The notes: generated by a model from the letters alone, not told the origin. DNA of 64,000 nucleotides from Granulicella sp. S156 (GCF_009766105.1 NZ_LMUH01000005.1:476018-540017), one strand, 5' to 3'; shown: positions 33,794-43,763, counted from the first letter of the stretch. Made by a program: numbers and translations.

Positions 33794-34900
33794 CTATTCG
33801 TAGGAAAGAGCATCAATGGGATCTTTGCGTGCCGCCTTCAGCGCTGGGTAAAGAGCCCCGCAGAGCGCGCCGAGCAGAGCAATGGCGACAGCTTTGAATA
33901 CCCAATCAGTCGTGACAGAGAAACTGAGCGTCGGGAAGCGGTTGTGCAGCGCGGCGCGCAGCAAATAGGTCGCGCTAACCCCGATGGCGATACCGGCCAT
34001 GGCAAGCAGCATAGTTTCGCGCAACACTACGGAGACAATGCTGAGTTGTCCCGCACCCATCGATTTGAGGATGCCGATCTCTCTTGTCCGCTCCATCACG
34101 GCGGTGTACATCGACTGGAAGATCACCATGAAGCCTATGATGATCGCGATACTGATAATGACGCGCAACGCAATATTGAACCCAGGCAGATGATCGGGCG
34201 TAAGCGTTGAGAGATACTCCTGAATGGTCTGTACGCTGTACTGTTGCAGTCCGTCCGTATTCAGAATTTCGTTGCGAACAGCATCCTGAAACTCAGGCTG
34301 GTTTTCGGTTTTGAGGTAGAAGACAGCGGCCTTGCCAGGGTTGCCGTCGAGCTCGTCCATCGTGGTGAGCGGGATGTATTTGCGGCCACCCTTACCGTGC
34401 TCGACGATGCCGCAGACGCGGAAGTCGTGGTTGAGAACCTTGGTCGTGTCCCCAACCTTGAGTCCCTTGCCTGCGGCTGCTTGCAAGTCGTCGATGATGA
34501 CGTCAAAGGGCTGCTGGAACGGGGTTCCGCTGAGAAATACAAATGGTTTCAGATCGTTGTAGGTGGCATAGTCGATACCAGATATATTTTCGAGCGAGGC
34601 TCCAGTCGTGAGCTTGATGTTGACCGGAGCGACAACCTGGACGTGCGGTAGCTTGCGCAGAACATTGGCGACGCGTATGTCGGCGGAGGCGGCGCTGGTA
34701 TTGAGCAGAGCGCTGGCGGTGCCGGGATGCACGATCATGTCCATGCCGATACCGGATTGTTGGGTGCGATTGCCGTTCAGTATCCCGTAGAAGATGGCCA
34801 CGACCGAGAGGATCATGATGACTTCGATGGCGACAGCAAAGGCGCTGATGACCGAGCGTAGCGGACGATGGACCAGATTGCCGACGATGAGTTTGTTCAT
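33794..34900 (-). CDS. ABC transporter permease (MacB/FtsX-type)
   Basis: A 368-residue permease with one N-terminal transmembrane segment, a MacB_PCD-type periplasmic domain (about 45-220), then three membrane segments and an FtsX-like C-terminus (RTREIGILKSMGAG loop; ALCGALYPALKAARKDPIDALSYE). It would need an ATPase; none is adjacent, although a matching LolD/MacB-type ATPase is encoded at 55154-55870. Such systems extrude or extract lipoproteins, peptides or drugs by mechanotransmission. Confidence 0.88.
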   Translation of the reverse strand: MNKLIVGNLVHRPLRSVISAFAVAIEVIMILSVVAIFYGILNGNRTQQSGIGMDMIVHPGTASALLNTSAASADIRVANVLRKLPHVQVVAPVNIKLTTGASLENISGIDYATYNDLKPFVFLSGTPFQQPFDVIIDDLQAAAGKGLKVGDTTKVLNHDFRVCGIVEHGKGGRKYIPLTTMDELDGNPGKAAVFYLKTENQPEFQDAVRNEILNTDGLQQYSVQTIQEYLSTLTPDHLPGFNIALRVIISIAIIIGFMVIFQSMYTAVMERTREIGILKSMGAGQLSIVSVVLRETMLLAMAGIAIGVSATYLLRAALHNRFPTLSFSVTTDWVFKAVAIALLGALCGALYPALKAARKDPIDALSYE

Positions 34901-34943
34901 AAGGTTAAGCGGATTTTTGGTGAGGCTTGTGGCGGCACTCGCT

Positions 34944-36416
34944 TCAATTCATGCCGAAGGCAGGTTTGGCGGGCGAAGGCACGTCACTTCCGAAATCGAA
35001 AATAGAGCCGACGAGGGGGAGGACGTACTTGCAGGCCAAGGCGAGAAGGATCATGTACTCCGTAGTTGTGACCATGCCGAAAAGTCCGGTGAGGGACCCT
35101 TCCGGAGCTGAGTGGGCACACATAAGAATCGCGACGATTACAGCGGGATGCTGACGGGCATCGCCGAGGAAACATGAAAAAATGAGGAAGACGGCGGCCA
35201 TGCAAAGAGGCTCGATGAGAAGCACACCAGCGAGTCCATCTTCATGATACGCATCGGCAGAGGCTCCAAAAGAAATGCTTGTGCTCACGTCTTCATCGGT
35301 TATGGCACCGATCTCATGACCATAAACGTTCCCGAAGTAGGGAATTGGTTTGTCCGGCCAAAAAATATGTGGGACAACGTTCTCTATATCTTCTTTTAGG
35401 GGTTCAAGTCCATAAACACCATACATGCCTGTCACTGTGATAAGTGCGTCGTCGGGTGTTAGCATTTGTAGTCTGTCAAAGAGCCCCATAGAATGGCGGT
35501 AATAACCGAGCTTGCCATAGATGGATTCATTTTGTTCGGCGTTTCCCTTTATTACTTCGTCCATGTGGGTAAGTAAATACCCGGCTATCCTCGCATTGCC
35601 GAGCTCAGATCCTTCCTGGAGAACCCGGCCATATTGAGAGTAGGGGGTCGCATAAGCGTAGGCTACGTAGACAACGATAATGAGCGAGATGATATTGATA
35701 GGCTTCAGCCTGTAACGACTGATTGCGGCACCGAGAATCCAGCAAACTGCGGGGCTGAAGAGAGCTTGTTTGGAGAAGATCAACAGGCCTTCCGCAGTCG
35801 AGATACCGAATAAGAAGACTAGCCAGGGTGTGACGCTGCGCTGTCCGCCGGTAGCGCGAATGGTGTATATCACCCCTAGGATAAGTGCGAAGGGTAGAAA
35901 ATGATCGGCATTGTAGACTGTTGTGATAAAGCTGCTGCCGGTGATCAGCCCAATTCCGGCAAGCATATAAATGAGTTTCAAAAATAAGGCGATAGCGGTT
36001 GCGCCAAAATAGATAGTGCGCAAGTTCGGCATGGGGAGCTTGGCTTCGATAAAGGATTTACGCGGCCGGAAGCGGCTTTCGACATAGGCGCCGAATAGCA
36101 TTGCCAGCATTCCGAAGAGGTAAATCTCGATTGTGAGTTGGGGGGAGGCAAGGAAGGTATCGGCTGGCTCTCCCAGTACTGCTTTGACAACGACACCCAC
36201 TACGAGTGTGAGAACGGCGTTGAAAAAGATGTAAGCACCTGCAGGACGGTATAGACCGCCCGCGATATTGAAGGCCGCTGTGGCAACGAGAATAAAGGCG
36301 AAACAGCAGAGAGCAAACAACAGCTGTGTGCGTTCGAAGAGTTGCACGGCAAAGAGTACCGAGGCGAACGTGGTGGCCCAAGCATAGGGAATCCGCTCTG
36401 GATAAGGGATATGCAT
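34944..36416 (-). CDS. Polytopic membrane protein, O-antigen polymerase-like
   Basis: A ~490-residue membrane protein with 11-12 hydrophobic segments and a large loop near residues 290-370. ATG 36416 is chosen because the longer frame overlaps the promoter side of the divergent gene and has no membrane-protein start. The layout of many TM segments with a hydrophilic loop (QLTPDDALITVTGMYGVYGLE) is like Wzy-type or oligosaccharide polymerases; I find no diagnostic motif, so function is inferred from hydropathy and from neighbouring glycan genes. Confidence 0.65.
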   Translation of the reverse strand: MHIPYPERIPYAWATTFASVLFAVQLFERTQLLFALCCFAFILVATAAFNIAGGLYRPAGAYIFFNAVLTLVVGVVVKAVLGEPADTFLASPQLTIEIYLFGMLAMLFGAYVESRFRPRKSFIEAKLPMPNLRTIYFGATAIALFLKLIYMLAGIGLITGSSFITTVYNADHFLPFALILGVIYTIRATGGQRSVTPWLVFLFGISTAEGLLIFSKQALFSPAVCWILGAAISRYRLKPINIISLIIVVYVAYAYATPYSQYGRVLQEGSELGNARIAGYLLTHMDEVIKGNAEQNESIYGKLGYYRHSMGLFDRLQMLTPDDALITVTGMYGVYGLEPLKEDIENVVPHIFWPDKPIPYFGNVYGHEIGAITDEDVSTSISFGASADAYHEDGLAGVLLIEPLCMAAVFLIFSCFLGDARQHPAVIVAILMCAHSAPEGSLTGLFGMVTTTEYMILLALACKYVLPLVGSIFDFGSDVPSPAKPAFGMN

Positions 36417-36533
36417 TGGACATCTCATTCTAGCAAAGTGGATTGACTGGCTTGCCTTCCGGGACCGGGGGGAGCAAGCCGGCCCGGACCTTGCGCGGAT
36501 AATCATCCTCACGCTATCTTTGGGAAGCATGCG

Positions 36534-37643
36534 ATGGTTCAACAGGAAAAGTCGGTATACGATCCAAGCGTCGTGCCTGTAAAATGTGCAGGCCCGAGTA
36601 GAAGTGCTATTTCCCTGGCTCTTTTGCTGTTTTTTGCAGGCTTTATAGTCTCGGCAGGGGTTCTGCATCTCCTCATTGGTAGCGGGCTATCGCTGTATGG
36701 GGCGGAACGCAGCGAGAAATTGGCTATGCTACAACGTAGCAACTATACTTTCTCTTCTGCAATATTTGGTTCAAGCCATGTACATCAGGGCTTTGATCCT
36801 CGTGTTTTCGATTCCGCACTAACGGGATCGCCACTTGCCGTTCGCACTGTTAATCTTGGCCTCAATGGGGGTGCCCAAGTTGAGCAGCGGCTTGTAGCGC
36901 TTGATTTTCTCGCCCATCTCAAACCGCCTCCTGCCGGGCAACCGTGCCTGATTATGCTGGAGGTGACTGCACCCCCCAGGTTTTCCACTCTCTATACCTG
37001 GCATCCGCGGCAGGTCAATATTCTTGACTGGCAATCGGTACAGCTGGCGAGTCACTTCGCTTTAGAGCCGGGTACTCGCCTCCATCGGTTGAATCTCAGA
37101 GTATCCCTGTACGAGTCGGCCATCTCCCATTTCATCAACATGGGGATGTTGAGCAGCCGTATCTTTCCGCCACCCTATGATGAGGCTGAAATTGTCAAAG
37201 AGACAGCAGACGATCGTCGGGGTATGTTGACTGAACTGCCCAATGAGATGACAAGAGCCGATGTTAAGCGTTCCTTTGCCGTTCGTCTCCCCATTCCCAA
37301 ACCTCGCGATGAAAAGATGCAAAGAGGGGACTCGATGCTGATCGAAGATCTGCATCGAGCACTGAATGGTGGCAGAGTTCAATACCTCTGGGTCGCGATG
37401 CCAGGCCTGGATGATCTGAAAGAGTATCCCGTGTATCCAGCCTCGCAAAAAACTTCTTTCGGCGAGGTGCCAATCCTCAATCTTGCACGCCCTGACCTGT
37501 ATCCTCAGCTATACGATCCTTCGCTATGGTTTGATAATCAGCACCTGAACGAACAAGGTGCAAAGCTGGCGTCTCAGGTTTTGGCGGCGCTATTTCTGGC
37601 GTGGTCAGACGAACATTCTGTGCAGCAAAATTGCGGAGGCTGA
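36534..37643 (+). CDS. SGNH/DltD-like membrane-anchored protein, partner of MBOAT
   Basis: A 369-residue protein with one N-terminal membrane anchor (ALLLFFAGFIVSAGVLHLLI) and a periplasmic SGNH-like domain: the GSSHVHQGFDP motif supplies the nucleophile block, NLGLNGG resembles block II and WFDNQHLNEQGAKLAS near the C-terminus supplies the Asp-x-x-His. The MBOAT gene starts 2 bases downstream, the arrangement seen in DltD/AlgJ-like cell-surface O-acylation systems, so it probably transfers or hydrolyses acyl groups on an envelope glycan. Confidence 0.75.
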   Translation: MVQQEKSVYDPSVVPVKCAGPSRSAISLALLLFFAGFIVSAGVLHLLIGSGLSLYGAERSEKLAMLQRSNYTFSSAIFGSSHVHQGFDPRVFDSALTGSPLAVRTVNLGLNGGAQVEQRLVALDFLAHLKPPPAGQPCLIMLEVTAPPRFSTLYTWHPRQVNILDWQSVQLASHFALEPGTRLHRLNLRVSLYESAISHFINMGMLSSRIFPPPYDEAEIVKETADDRRGMLTELPNEMTRADVKRSFAVRLPIPKPRDEKMQRGDSMLIEDLHRALNGGRVQYLWVAMPGLDDLKEYPVYPASQKTSFGEVPILNLARPDLYPQLYDPSLWFDNQHLNEQGAKLASQVLAALFLAWSDEHSVQQNCGG

Positions 37644-37644
37644 C

Positions 37645-39054
37645 TTGCTTTTCATCGAATTCCGCTTTTTTATTTTTCTGGCTGTAGTCCTGACGGCTTA
37701 CTGGTCGCTGAGATCAAACAACGCGCGCAAGTGGCTCATCCTCGCTGCCAGCTACTTCTTCTACGGTTCCTGGGATTGGCGCTTTGCTGTGATGCTTGGA
37801 GTCCTCTCTGCTGCTGACTGGTACTTCGCCCTTCGCATCGAGCGATCGGAGTCTGCCTCGACCCGCAAGGCTTTCGTCTATTCCTCAGTCGCCATGAATC
37901 TGTCAGTGTTGGCGTTCTTTAAGTATTTCCATTTTTTCGTTAACAGTGCCATCGCGTTAGCCGGGCAGCTGCAAATCCACTTGGATCAGCCCACGCTCAA
38001 AATCATTTTGCCGATTGGCGTGAGTTTCTTTACCTTTCAGTCCTTGAGCTACACCATCGACGTGTATCGGCGAGAGATTCACGCCTCATCAAACCTGCGC
38101 GATTATCTAATGTTTGCCTCGTTTTTCCCTCAACTGGTGGCTGGTCCGATTGTCCGCCCGAAGTATTTCTTGCCCCAGATGGTCTCGAAACGTACTGTTT
38201 CGCTGAGCGAGGTAAAGGCTAGCCTCTACCTCTTCCTGCTGGGTTTCCTGAAGAAGACGGCTATAGCGGATAACATTTCGCCCTATGTAGATCGAGTTTT
38301 CAATACGCCAACTCACTACAGTGCGCTGGCCTGCATTACGGCTACATGGCTCTATGCCACACAGATATTTTGCGATTTTTCGGGCTATTCCGACATGGCA
38401 ATCGCGGTCGCGGGGCTACTCGGATTTAAGCTGGCCCTGAACTTCGACGCTCCCTATCTCGCAGTATCCATTCAGGACTTCTGGCGGCGCTGGCATATCT
38501 CGCTCTCCACCTGGATTCGTGACTATATCTATTTCTCGCTGGGCGGAAGCCGCATGGGCAGCCGCTGGGGAACCTATCGCAATCTGATGATTACCATGCT
38601 TGCTGGCGGCTTATGGCATGGTGCTGCATGGACTTTTGTAGCCTGGGGGGGCTTGCATGGGGCGGCGCAGGTGAGCCACCAGGAGTTTCTTCGGGTCCTT
38701 CCAGTTGAGGAGCACCACAACCCCTGGAGGCGGTTTCTCGGCTGGTTTCTCACGCTGAATGCTGTTTGCCTCTTCTGGATTCTTTTCCGGGCATCCAGCT
38801 TTTCAGTGGCTTGGCTGCTAATTCGACGCTATCTCTTTTTAGATCTTGGCGGCTCAGAGAGGCTGCCTATGTGGCTCCTGGTCCTACCCATCGCGCTTCT
38901 GGCTGGGCAGATTTTGATGCGCCGCACCCGGATTGGCATACGAATCGTTTCGTTGCCATTGGGTGCCTTCGCTACCGTGTATGGAGCCGTCTGGGCTATT
39001 GCAATGGCGATGCTGCCACTGGGATATAGACCTTTTATCTATTTTCAGTTCTAA
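37645..39054 (+). CDS. MBOAT-family O-acyltransferase (AlgI/DltB-like)
   Basis: A 469-residue integral membrane acyltransferase. TTG 37645 starts just after the upstream stop (GGAGG precedes it), beginning LLFIEFRFFIFLAVV. Signature: QDFWRRWHISLSTWIRDYIY then GGLWHGAAWTFVAWGGLHG with the catalytic His. This family channels acyl groups across the membrane for O-acylation of exopolysaccharide or teichoic acids (AlgI, DltB). With its SGNH partner it likely acylates a surface polymer made by the nearby glycosyltransferase/polymerase genes. Confidence 0.9.
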   Translation: MLFIEFRFFIFLAVVLTAYWSLRSNNARKWLILAASYFFYGSWDWRFAVMLGVLSAADWYFALRIERSESASTRKAFVYSSVAMNLSVLAFFKYFHFFVNSAIALAGQLQIHLDQPTLKIILPIGVSFFTFQSLSYTIDVYRREIHASSNLRDYLMFASFFPQLVAGPIVRPKYFLPQMVSKRTVSLSEVKASLYLFLLGFLKKTAIADNISPYVDRVFNTPTHYSALACITATWLYATQIFCDFSGYSDMAIAVAGLLGFKLALNFDAPYLAVSIQDFWRRWHISLSTWIRDYIYFSLGGSRMGSRWGTYRNLMITMLAGGLWHGAAWTFVAWGGLHGAAQVSHQEFLRVLPVEEHHNPWRRFLGWFLTLNAVCLFWILFRASSFSVAWLLIRRYLFLDLGGSERLPMWLLVLPIALLAGQILMRRTRIGIRIVSLPLGAFATVYGAVWAIAMAMLPLGYRPFIYFQF

Positions 39055-39285
39055 GTTGCAGCCACTTTGCTGCCCGCACGAACCTTAACCGTCGATGCTG
39101 AGCAAATGCGTTCACATCTGTGCATCCCGACCCGTAACGAATTAGATGCAATGTCGAATGCACATTCGCGATCTTGATACCGTTCGTGGCATTCTGAAAG
39201 GGAATTGGAATATCTGCCGCCGTCTTCAGAAACTGGCGACTAAAGTGGTTTCACTGTAGGTAGAGGAGCGATTAGGCCCGCCAAT

Positions 39286-39795
39286 ATGGCGACACTCGGT
39301 TCGCGCATATCGAACCGTCGGAGATCGAGGGTGTCCTTCGGCAGAGACTTACAATTGGAACGCGAGAATCGCGGTGTGTCGTTGGAGCAGCTCGCAGAGG
39401 GCACCAAGGTGCCTTCGCGCTTTCTTTATGCCCTCGAGGCTGATGATTTCGGCTGCCTGCCCGGCGGCGTCTTCAATAAAGGTATTGTGAGCAGCTACTG
39501 CCGCCATCTGGGGATCGCGGAAGAGTCGTGGCTCGCGCGCTTTGCAGCCAGTGCTCAGACGACTAGTGATGAACACGATTGGGCAGTCTTTGCGGAAAAT
39601 GTAAAACGAAACCGCGTACAGATGGGAACTGGCATGCGGCGGCGCTGGTGGGGAGTGCTGCTCTTGTTGGTTATGTTGGGCGCGCTGGCATGGGTGGCAT
39701 GGCGTTATGTCATCCAGCCCGGAGTTCGTCCCTCTGGGGTGCTTCCCGTGGGTGCCTTCCGGTTACAGAAGAATGCAGGGCAGGCAGCGGTCTGA
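39286..39795 (+). CDS. RodZ-like helix-turn-helix membrane protein
   Basis: A 169-residue protein. Residues ~20-85 form a Cro/C1-type HTH_25 (LQLERENRGVSLEQLAEGTK, then FLYALEADDF), and residues ~120-140 a membrane segment (WWGVLLLLVMLGALAWVAW). RodZ proteins link MreB to the membrane and shape the rod; the usual periplasmic DUF4115 domain is absent, so it may be a truncated RodZ-like protein or a membrane-bound regulator. Its own leader (39055-39285) holds no gene. Confidence 0.75.
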   Translation: MATLGSRISNRRRSRVSFGRDLQLERENRGVSLEQLAEGTKVPSRFLYALEADDFGCLPGGVFNKGIVSSYCRHLGIAEESWLARFAASAQTTSDEHDWAVFAENVKRNRVQMGTGMRRRWWGVLLLLVMLGALAWVAWRYVIQPGVRPSGVLPVGAFRLQKNAGQAAV

Positions 39796-39812
39796 TTCAG
39801 CCTGCCGATTTC

Positions 39813-39854
39813 ATACTGAAACAGCATGAGCCAATACTGAAACAGCATGAGTCA
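39813..39854. repeat. Two-unit 21-bp tandem repeat
   Basis: ATACTGAAACAGCATGAGYCA occurs twice head to tail (39813-39833 and 39834-39854) with one mismatch, immediately 3' of the RodZ-like gene. Position suggests a site for a repressor or activator of the large receptor gene downstream, but this is not shown. Confidence 0.5.
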
Positions 39855-39923
39855 ATTTGCGGTTGACGTACGTATCTACCATTTAACGGTTCATAATAAG
39901 CAGCACACGCCAGGTTCACAGGT

Positions 39924-39963
39924 GCCTCTATATCAGTTTTTGCCAAAAAACTGATATAGAGGC
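39924..39963. promoter_or_regulatory. 18-bp perfect inverted repeat upstream of receptor gene
   Basis: GCCTCTATATCAGTTTTT (39924-39941) and its complement (39946-39963) pair around GCCA. The hairpin sits 66 bases before the ATG of the receptor gene; as it has T-runs inside the arms only, it may be an operator or leader hairpin rather than a terminator. Confidence 0.5.
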
Positions 39964-40028
39964 GATGCCATTTTTAGAAACGGCGCCGTAGCAGCCTGTT
40001 TGGTTGTTAGCTCTTGGAGGATGCATTG

Positions 40029-43000
40029 ATGAGACATATTGTTGCAGCTGTCCTGATGTTGGCTTCTCTTTGTACGGCTACGGCCGTTGCCCAAACCGCA
40101 ACCACCTCGCTCCGTGGCGTCGTGAAGGACTCGAGCGGCGCACTTGTCCCGGGCGCGTCGATCACCCTTTTAGACAAGGCCACCAACAACACCTATCACG
40201 CAGTCTCCAGTGCCTCCGGCTACTATATTTTTCCAATCGTCGTTCCGGCGCACTATCTCATCACTACCGTCTCCAGTGGTTTTGCCCCTCAGACCCGCAC
40301 TGCCGAACTGCTCGTCGAGCAGCCAGCCACCATCGACTTTACCCTTGGTGTAGCCGCCGACACGGTTACAGTGGATGTCAGCGCCGCCACGCAAACCCTC
40401 AATTTTACGGATGCCACAATGGGCAACTCTGTTGGCAATGCCACTATCCAGGCCCTGCCCATGGATGGTCGCAACCCTATCTCTCTACTTGAGCTTCAGC
40501 CTGGTGTTCTTTACATCGGCGATAACACCGACAGCCGCCAGGGAGCCGTTGCTGGTGGCCGTTCGGACCAGGGCAACATCACTCTCGATGGACTCGACGA
40601 CAACGACCAGATCGGCGGCGCTGCTTTTACGACCATCCTGCGTTCCACTCTTGACTCCACAGAGGAGTTCCGCGTCGTTACCTCGAACGGCACCGCCCAG
40701 GCAGGCCGCTCTTCCGGCGCTCAGGTCAATCTGGTCACCAAGAGCGGAACCAACAAGTACCACGGCGCACTTTACGAGTACTATCGCCCTACCAACACCG
40801 TCGCTAACTCCTTCTTCAATAAGAACAGCGAGATTCTTTCTGGAGAACCGAACATCCCCCAAAAATATATAGTGAACACCTTTGGAGGCAGCATCGGCGG
40901 TCCCATCAAGAAAGATAAGCTCTTCTACTTCTTCAACTACGAGGGTCAACGCATTGGCACTGGTAGTGTCGTTGGAGCCACAGTGCCCATGGCTGGTTTC
41001 ATGCAGGGTGAGCTAAGTTACCCCGACACCAATGGCAACACCCAAACCTTGTCACCCGCACAAGTCGCGCAGTTGGACGCACCCTGTACCGGCAACACCT
41101 TTAATGGAGCGCCGGTTTGTCCCGCGGGTCCCGGACCCAACGCCGCCATACTCTCCTACTACGCTAAGGTGCCCGTTGCCACCGGCACAATTCTGGGCGA
41201 CGGCTATAACTCCGGCTCCTTTTACTTTGTCTCCCCGACGCCAAGTACGCAGAACACCAGCATCCTCAAGATCGACTACAACCTGAATAGCGCAAATCGT
41301 ATCTTCGTCCGTGGAAACCTGCAGAAAGATACTGCTTCCGGAGCTGAAAACCTACCGGGTCAACCCCCTGCCTCCTACACAGATGACAACACCAAGGGCA
41401 TCTCCGCCGGCTACACCTGGACCCCTACCGCTAATATGGTCAATGACCTGCGCTACGGTTTTATCCGCCAGGGCTACCAGGTCAGCGGCATTGGCTCCGG
41501 CGATTATGTCGGCGTATACGGACTCACTCAGCCCACCGCCCAGACTCGTAACACTATCCTCCATGTCCCGGTGAACAACATTACCGATACCTTCACCTGG
41601 GTCAAAGGCACGCACACCATCGCTCTAGGCGGCAACTGGCGCGGCATCACAAACGAAAATGGCTCCGATGCCAACTCCTTCGACGGTGCCAGCACCAACG
41701 AGCAATATGCCAATACTTCCGATCTGCCTCTCCCCAGTAACATTGCCAGCAGTTTTGCCAGTGACTCCTGGATGTACGCCTACGGCAATCTCGTGGGAGT
41801 GGTCCCTGAGGTCTATAAGGTTTATAACTACAAAATCAGCAGCCCTACCTCGGGCACAGCCCTGCCCGATGGCACCTTCGTCAATCGGGACTACCGCTCC
41901 AACGAGTTTGAGTACTTCCTGCAGGACACTTGGCACGCCCGACATAACCTCACTCTCACCTTTGGTCTGCGCCACACCCTCCTCCAAACCCCCTATGAGA
42001 CTCATGGTCAGCAGATCTCGCCAACCATCGATACCGATGCCTGGTACAAGGAACGCGAATCTGCCGCTCTACAGAGCCAGATCTACGAGCCCACCGTCTA
42101 TTTAGCACCCTCCGGTAAGGCCAATGGACAGCCCGGCTATTGGCCCAAGCAGAAAGATAATGTTGCCCCGCGCATCGGCATAGTCTTCGCACCAGATCCA
42201 AAGACCTCCATCCGCGCCAGCTTTGGCATCTACTATGACCACTACGGCGAAGCTCTCGCAAACACCTTCAGCCAGGAAGGCGCCATCGGACTCAACGCCG
42301 GTATCTCCAATGGAGCAGACGAGCTTGGCTTTGAGAACGCTCCCCGTTTCACTGGGCCTCACAACATTCCAGATATCTCCCTGCCTCCTTTTTCCCCCAC
42401 GATATCGTTCCCTAACCCGCCGCCCATAGACGGTTTCGGCATCGACTGGGGCATTGATAACCGCCTGAAAACTCCCTACGCAGAGTCCTTTAATCTCTCC
42501 GTTCAGCACGAGTTTCCCGGTGGTTTCGTCTTCGAGGAGGCTTATGTCGGTCGCCTGGGCCGGCATCTTCTCCAGCAGTTGGATCTGGCGGAGCCGGTGG
42601 ACTACGTGGATCCGCAAGGCGGTGGGGACTACTTCAGCAACGCCCGCACGCTCTCTGCTGCGGTCGATGCTGCCCCCTTCGGAACCTTCAATGGAAATCG
42701 TCAAAAAGTGAACAGCAATGTTACGGCCATTCCGTACTTCGAGAATGTTTTCCCTTACATGAAGAATCATGACTATGGGGGAGAAAGCGCCACGCAGGCC
42801 ATCTTTAACAACGCGTGGGCGCCCGAACGCTATACCAACGGTGAGACCTTCTCGCTGGTCATGCTGGATTTTGCTCCCTATGGTTTTTTCCCCGGTATCC
42901 CCACCCAGTCCCGCTTCTTTAGCAACCAGTTCTCCTCGCTCTATTCCTGGGACTCTATCGGCACTAGTTCTTACAACGCTCTACAGTTCACCCTCCGACA

Positions 43001-43763
43001 TCCCGCTTCTCATGGCTTGACGGTTGATGTGAGCTATACCTTCTCTAAATCTCTGGATCTGGGTTCTGAGACCGAGCGCACCAGTCAGCTCGGCAACACA
43101 GACGACGCCTATACCAACTTCGCGATACAGAACACCTGGAACCCCAAACTCAACAAAGGCCCCTCTGACTTTGATACCCACAGCCTGATCACCGGCGATT
43201 GGGTCTATGCCCTGCCTGTTGGCCGCGGCAAAGCCGTGCTATGCACTACAAATCATCTGGTCGACGCTCTCATCGGCGGATGGCAGTGGGCTGGTCTCGC
43301 CCGCTGGACCAGCGGACTGCCTTTCACTCTGGAATCTCCTGCGTATCCCTCCAACTACAACAATCCAGGCTTCGCGTTCAATGTCGGTAACGTTCAAACC
43401 CACAGAAACATCACCGCCGGAGTTCCCCATGTCTTCGATGCCGCCACGGTCAGCGCCATCAACAACGGCATATACTTCGGCAATACCATTCGGCTTCCCT
43501 ATGCAGGTGAAGCTGGTTCGCGCAACAACTTCCGTGGAGATGGCTATTTCGATATTGATTCTTCGCTCACGAAGAGCTGGAATCTGGGCAACCTGGTCAA
43601 ACTAAAATTTGCTGGCGAGCTCTATAACGTCTCCAACTCCGACCGTTTTGACGTCAGCGTTGCCGGTCTGAACGCGCGAACAGCCAGCACACTCCTTGGT
43701 ACTTATAGTGGAAACCTCTCCACCTACCGCCGGATGCAGTTCGGCTTGCGGTTGGACTTCTAA
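40029..43763 (+). CDS. Large TonB-dependent receptor, Oar-like (third paralogue family)
   Basis: A 1244-residue outer-membrane receptor. ATG 40029 has GGAGG eight bases upstream; it begins a signal peptide (MRHIVAAVLMLASLCTATAVA). An N-terminal CarboxypepD_reg domain (TSLRGVVKDSSGALVPGASIT) precedes a plug (DGRNPISLLELQPGVLYIGD, DGLDDNDQIGGAAF) and a long barrel ending in FGLRLDF with C-terminal Phe. Several hundred residues of Asn/Thr/Gly-rich loops are typical of the acidobacterial Oar type. It is not closely similar to the two tandem receptors at 25-31 kb. A terminator follows at once. Confidence 0.87.
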   Translation: MRHIVAAVLMLASLCTATAVAQTATTSLRGVVKDSSGALVPGASITLLDKATNNTYHAVSSASGYYIFPIVVPAHYLITTVSSGFAPQTRTAELLVEQPATIDFTLGVAADTVTVDVSAATQTLNFTDATMGNSVGNATIQALPMDGRNPISLLELQPGVLYIGDNTDSRQGAVAGGRSDQGNITLDGLDDNDQIGGAAFTTILRSTLDSTEEFRVVTSNGTAQAGRSSGAQVNLVTKSGTNKYHGALYEYYRPTNTVANSFFNKNSEILSGEPNIPQKYIVNTFGGSIGGPIKKDKLFYFFNYEGQRIGTGSVVGATVPMAGFMQGELSYPDTNGNTQTLSPAQVAQLDAPCTGNTFNGAPVCPAGPGPNAAILSYYAKVPVATGTILGDGYNSGSFYFVSPTPSTQNTSILKIDYNLNSANRIFVRGNLQKDTASGAENLPGQPPASYTDDNTKGISAGYTWTPTANMVNDLRYGFIRQGYQVSGIGSGDYVGVYGLTQPTAQTRNTILHVPVNNITDTFTWVKGTHTIALGGNWRGITNENGSDANSFDGASTNEQYANTSDLPLPSNIASSFASDSWMYAYGNLVGVVPEVYKVYNYKISSPTSGTALPDGTFVNRDYRSNEFEYFLQDTWHARHNLTLTFGLRHTLLQTPYETHGQQISPTIDTDAWYKERESAALQSQIYEPTVYLAPSGKANGQPGYWPKQKDNVAPRIGIVFAPDPKTSIRASFGIYYDHYGEALANTFSQEGAIGLNAGISNGADELGFENAPRFTGPHNIPDISLPPFSPTISFPNPPPIDGFGIDWGIDNRLKTPYAESFNLSVQHEFPGGFVFEEAYVGRLGRHLLQQLDLAEPVDYVDPQGGGDYFSNARTLSAAVDAAPFGTFNGNRQKVNSNVTAIPYFENVFPYMKNHDYGGESATQAIFNNAWAPERYTNGETFSLVMLDFAPYGFFPGIPTQSRFFSNQFSSLYSWDSIGTSSYNALQFTLRHPASHGLTVDVSYTFSKSLDLGSETERTSQLGNTDDAYTNFAIQNTWNPKLNKGPSDFDTHSLITGDWVYALPVGRGKAVLCTTNHLVDALIGGWQWAGLARWTSGLPFTLESPAYPSNYNNPGFAFNVGNVQTHRNITAGVPHVFDAATVSAINNGIYFGNTIRLPYAGEAGSRNNFRGDGYFDIDSSLTKSWNLGNLVKLKFAGELYNVSNSDRFDVSVAGLNARTASTLLGTYSGNLSTYRRMQFGLRLDF

